Positions 61,458-64,000 of a stretch of DNA of 64,000 nt are shown one piece after another. A program made the position numbers and the translations under genes. This stretch comes from JALSKU01 sp964556545 (GTDB lineage Bacteria > Campylobacterota > Campylobacteria > Campylobacterales > JALSKU01), in the NCBI GenBank assembly GCA_964556545.1, contig CAZKWE010000009.1, positions 21,938 through 85,937 on the forward strand. The letters are read 5' to 3'. Position 1 is the first letter of the stretch. Each line of letters starts with the position of its first letter. The notes below the pieces were generated by a model. The model searched no databases. It was not told the origin of the DNA and was given only the letters and a program-made list of their open reading frames with translations.

Positions 61458-63314
61458 TTATGTGTGGATAGGTGCTTTTAGTATCTCTAAAATTTTTTCT
61501 AAATTTAGCAAAATTCTTGAAAGCCATTCATAATGGATTAAAATCGTTTCTTGGTTTTTCTTTTTTATTTCCTCTTCCGAATTTTCAGGCATGGTTGTTA
61601 TCTTGTATATATCAAACTCTATATGCAGGATAAGCGGAGATAGAAGTTGAGAGTAAAAACTGTAAAAACTTCCACCATAGTATTTTGCCCTTATGTTTCT
61701 TATCTCTTCAATAAGTTTTTTCATTTTTTCATTTTTTTGTTTTTTATCTTTTTCATATCTTCTTATCTCATCTATGAGTTTCTTGGCTCTTTTTTGCATT
61801 GCTTTACCGATATTAAAAGCTTCTTTGATTTTTTTATCCATTTTTTTTATATTTGCTTCATACTCTTTTTGTGCAGGTGGGTTTAATATTATTTTGTTTT
61901 TGACTTTACCGTCTTGAAGCTTTTTGCATATTTGTTTAAAGCTTAACTCTTGAGCACCCTTTATCCTTGCTCCTCCTTCGGTAGCATTTATGGTCATGGT
62001 TTTTTTTGCAAGATTGTTTTTGTATATCATATTTTCGAGGGATTTTCTAAAGAGATTCCATATTTTGCCGGTTTTTATCTTTCCATTCCCGCCATAAGCT
62101 TCCGTATAAATTGTATCCGAGCTGTTTTTTACTTCATTTTCTCCAAATATATGTCCTTTTGCATGACTTTCTCCGCTTTTTGCAAAAGCAAGATCCTGCC
62201 CTATCAATACTATGGTCTTATATCCGATTTTACTTGCAAGCTCATAGGCGAGATTTGCCGAACTCATACCTTCTCCCACATAACCCCACTTGTTAAATTC
62301 AAAAAATTTATAATGAGTGCCTGTGGAACGCATACTAAGTTGTAAAGTACTGTTTTTTATGGAATTTATAAGCTTTTGGTTAGCTATTGCCGATATGCTG
62401 AATATGATATCTTTTTGAAAATCATTTGATAAATTTTTATAAAATTTTGCGGTAGCTTCCACTCTTTCTATGGAAATTGCGATATCGGGTTTTATGTCCC
62501 ATTGCATTAGTATAGGCAGTGATGCATCTACACTTATCAAAACGGCTTTATCTTGTATATCTTTAAGAAGAGATAACTGTTTTGAAAGAGACGGTCCCGT
62601 GGCTATGATGATAGCTGTGTCAGCCGTTTTTGATTTTTTTATAAGTTCTTCAAGGGAAGGATTTTTTAGCATAAGAGGAAGATTTTTTAAAAATTGTTTC
62701 AATCCTGTAAGTTCGTCTTTACAGTCATTTCCTGCAGCATTTATATAGTATTTAAAAACAGTTAGAATTTCCTCATTTGCTTTTATGATTTGTTTACTGT
62801 ATTTTTCATAAAACGGCAAAGATACAAAAAGATTGTAGCTTTTAAAAAATACCTTTTCATTACCGTCCATATCGTTCCATAAATGAGAAAAACTTATATC
62901 GTCCGCTATATGAAAAACTACTCTTTTTGAGAGTATTTCTTTTGAAAAATCACATAAATTCAGTGCTATATATATAAGTTCTATCTCAGGTTCTATAATG
63001 CGAACTTTATTTAAAAGTTTATTTTTTAAAAGCTTTTTAAATAAAAAGCCGTTTCCTATGCCGAAAAAATAGAGATATCTGTGCCATTTGTAAGGATTTA
63101 ATTCTTCAAATTTTGATTGTATCTGTTTTGCAGGTTCACCTGAATATAACAGTGTATTGTCTTTTGTATCAAGTATATTGGCATTGCCTAAATCATTTGT
63201 ATTTGGTGCAAAAACTTCAAACGAGGCATTTGTTTCGATTTGTTTAAGTTTTTTATATAGCGGCAAGTCGGTTTTTTTTAAGGAAATAAGATTGTTTGCA
63301 AAGATATTGTCCAA
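61458..63314 (-). CDS. maf: Motility accessory factor (Maf) flagellin glycosyltransferase
   Basis: A 618-residue protein of the Maf/DUF115 family, thought to attach pseudaminic or legionaminic acid to flagellin before export. The central MAF_flag10/GT-A-like domain (about 185-440) contains IIATGPSLSKQLSLLKDIQDKAVLISVDASLPIL, IKPDIAISIERVE, and VLIGQDLAFAKSGESHAKGH. A helical C-terminal part (about 480-618) follows. It is directly downstream of a flagellin gene on the same strand, the usual arrangement. Confidence 0.9.
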   Translation of the reverse strand: MDNIFANNLISLKKTDLPLYKKLKQIETNASFEVFAPNTNDLGNANILDTKDNTLLYSGEPAKQIQSKFEELNPYKWHRYLYFFGIGNGFLFKKLLKNKLLNKVRIIEPEIELIYIALNLCDFSKEILSKRVVFHIADDISFSHLWNDMDGNEKVFFKSYNLFVSLPFYEKYSKQIIKANEEILTVFKYYINAAGNDCKDELTGLKQFLKNLPLMLKNPSLEELIKKSKTADTAIIIATGPSLSKQLSLLKDIQDKAVLISVDASLPILMQWDIKPDIAISIERVEATAKFYKNLSNDFQKDIIFSISAIANQKLINSIKNSTLQLSMRSTGTHYKFFEFNKWGYVGEGMSSANLAYELASKIGYKTIVLIGQDLAFAKSGESHAKGHIFGENEVKNSSDTIYTEAYGGNGKIKTGKIWNLFRKSLENMIYKNNLAKKTMTINATEGGARIKGAQELSFKQICKKLQDGKVKNKIILNPPAQKEYEANIKKMDKKIKEAFNIGKAMQKRAKKLIDEIRRYEKDKKQKNEKMKKLIEEIRNIRAKYYGGSFYSFYSQLLSPLILHIEFDIYKITTMPENSEEEIKKKNQETILIHYEWLSRILLNLEKILEILKAPIHT

Positions 63315-63345
63315 CTATATGCCTTTTAGTAAGTTTAGTGTCAAG

Positions 63346-63374
63346 AAAGAGAGGAGATTAAAACTCCTCTCTTT
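63346..63374 (-). terminator. Terminator between flagellin and maf
   Basis: Perfect 11-base arms, AAAGAGAGGAG (63346-63356) and CTCCTCTCTTT (63364-63374), with a 7-base A/T loop; on the minus strand the stem ends in CTCTCTTTCTT. It lies 30 bases after the flagellin stop and should end most flagellin transcripts, leaving maf on its own promoter or on read-through. Confidence 0.75.
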
Positions 63375-63403
63375 GAAGTTAAGATTAAAACTTAAAATAT
63401 GGT

Positions 63404-64000
63404 TTACTGTAATAATCTTAATACATTTTGCTGAACAGCATTTGCCTGGCTTAGAGCATAAGAGCCTGATTGGGCCAAGATATTGTGTTTTGCAAAGCTT
63501 GCACTTTCTGCTGCGAAGTCAACATCCATGATGGTTGATTTGGCAGCTGTAACATTTATCTGTGTTACGGATATGTTTCTAACTGTTGATTCAAGCTGAT
63601 TTTGAACAGAACCTATAGCTGATCTGACGGCATCTATTTGTCTCAAAGCCGAATCAGTAGTTTTGATTGCACTCTCAGCATTATCTCTTGTAGTAACATC
63701 AATAGCATTGAGTGTGTGAGCCGCAGTAAAAACTTGATTGTCCGTAAAACCTGCATATGTTTCATTGTTGCCACCTAACTGAACGGTTTTGTCAGATGTT
63801 AAAGTTATCTTACCTCTTATATTTACCCCTGTAGCATTATCTCCTAAATGGGTAATGCTATCCTCATTTGTAGAACCTCCTAAAACTATATCACTGCCGT
63901 CATTTGCTGTTAAAACCAATTTTCCGTCTTTGTGAGAAGCTGTTACATTGGTTTGGTTGGAAACTGCATTGATAGCATTCATAAGTGCATTATCAGAGTC
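63404..64000 (-). CDS. fla: Flagellin, C-terminal part (gene continues beyond the window)
   Basis: The last 198 codons of a flagellin; the frame is open to the window edge (it reads DSDNALMNA into the visible part), so the N-terminus is outside. Residues nearest the edge form part of the variable surface domain (Asn/Thr/Gly-rich, likely glycosylated). The C-terminal D1-D0 region is typical: AIKTTDSALRQIDAVRSAIGSVQNQLESTVRNI and ILAQSGSYALSQANAVQQNVLRLLQ. The adjoining maf gene probably modifies it. Confidence 0.95.
   Translation of the reverse strand, partial: DSDNALMNAINAVSNQTNVTASHKDGKLVLTANDGSDIVLGGSTNEDSITHLGDNATGVNIRGKITLTSDKTVQLGGNNETYAGFTDNQVFTAAHTLNAIDVTTRDNAESAIKTTDSALRQIDAVRSAIGSVQNQLESTVRNISVTQINVTAAKSTIMDVDFAAESASFAKHNILAQSGSYALSQANAVQQNVLRLLQ

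Noticed and set aside
1..64000. CRISPR arrays, phage genes, insertion sequences, tRNA and rRNA genes
   Set aside because: I looked in the intergenic gaps for regular repeats, cloverleaf arms, transposases and integrases and found none.

Overview
The window is AT-rich and gene-dense, with short intergenic gaps and many 1-60 base gene overlaps. It looks like a chromosomal segment of a free-living Campylobacterota (Epsilonproteobacteria). Supporting signs are the ksgA-rnj-kdsD order, an RNase J with a basic N-terminal extension, a flagellin next to a Maf-type flagellin glycosyltransferase, ruvC divergent from dnaA-dnaN-gyrB-queF, a fused NuoCD, and IAHQW-type histidine kinases. I cannot name the genus. 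I see no phage, transposase, CRISPR array, rRNA or tRNA.

Layout. 1-5.8 kb: an EamA transporter, then tsaD-dxr-cdsA and an RqcH/NFACT protein on the minus strand. 6-10.2 kb: nuoABCDEF. 10.3-18.4 kb: a PDC-sensor membrane protein, then a plus-strand run ksgA-rnj-kdsD-rluB-rarA-hemY. 18.5-24.4 kb: a NosD-like beta-helix protein, an MFS transporter, the class III ribonucleotide reductase cluster and ruvC. 24.45-32.6 kb: the replication origin with dnaA-dnaN-gyrB, a degenerate c-di-GMP protein, queF, an HD protein and the SRP RNA. 33-41.8 kb: a sensor kinase and response regulator followed by a TRAP transporter and lutABC. 41.9-52.2 kb: gltA, pcm, nrdB, purM, coaE, dapF, Bax-like and CsgG-like proteins, prfA, rpsT, glnB. 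52.45-61.4 kb: nuoGHIJKLMN. 61.5-64 kb: maf and the 3' part of a flagellin gene that runs off the window.

How the genes work together. Complex I is complete (14 subunits, C and D fused) but is encoded at two loci 42 kb apart. NuoE and NuoF are genuine, and NuoF carries a lysine where the E. coli enzyme has the glutamate that excludes NADPH. The 33-41.8 kb block reads as one unit: a periplasmic sensor, its regulator, a TRAP carrier and the LutABC lactate oxidase, with citrate synthase and complex I able to take the products further. Both anaerobic (NrdD/NrdG) and aerobic (NrdB) ribonucleotide reductases are present.

Most notable observations: (1) NrdD is split, with the glycyl-radical loop encoded by a separate 59-residue gene that has its own strong ribosome binding site. 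(2) A family of structured intergenic repeats (three copies) sits directly before genes and supplies their ribosome binding site; hairpins are kept by pairing-preserving changes. (3) The NuoF Glu-to-Lys change suggests NADPH use. (4) A CsgG-like lipoprotein gene lacks a start codon where its Shine-Dalgarno and signal peptide demand one. (5) Clustered DnaA boxes lie on both sides of dnaA.
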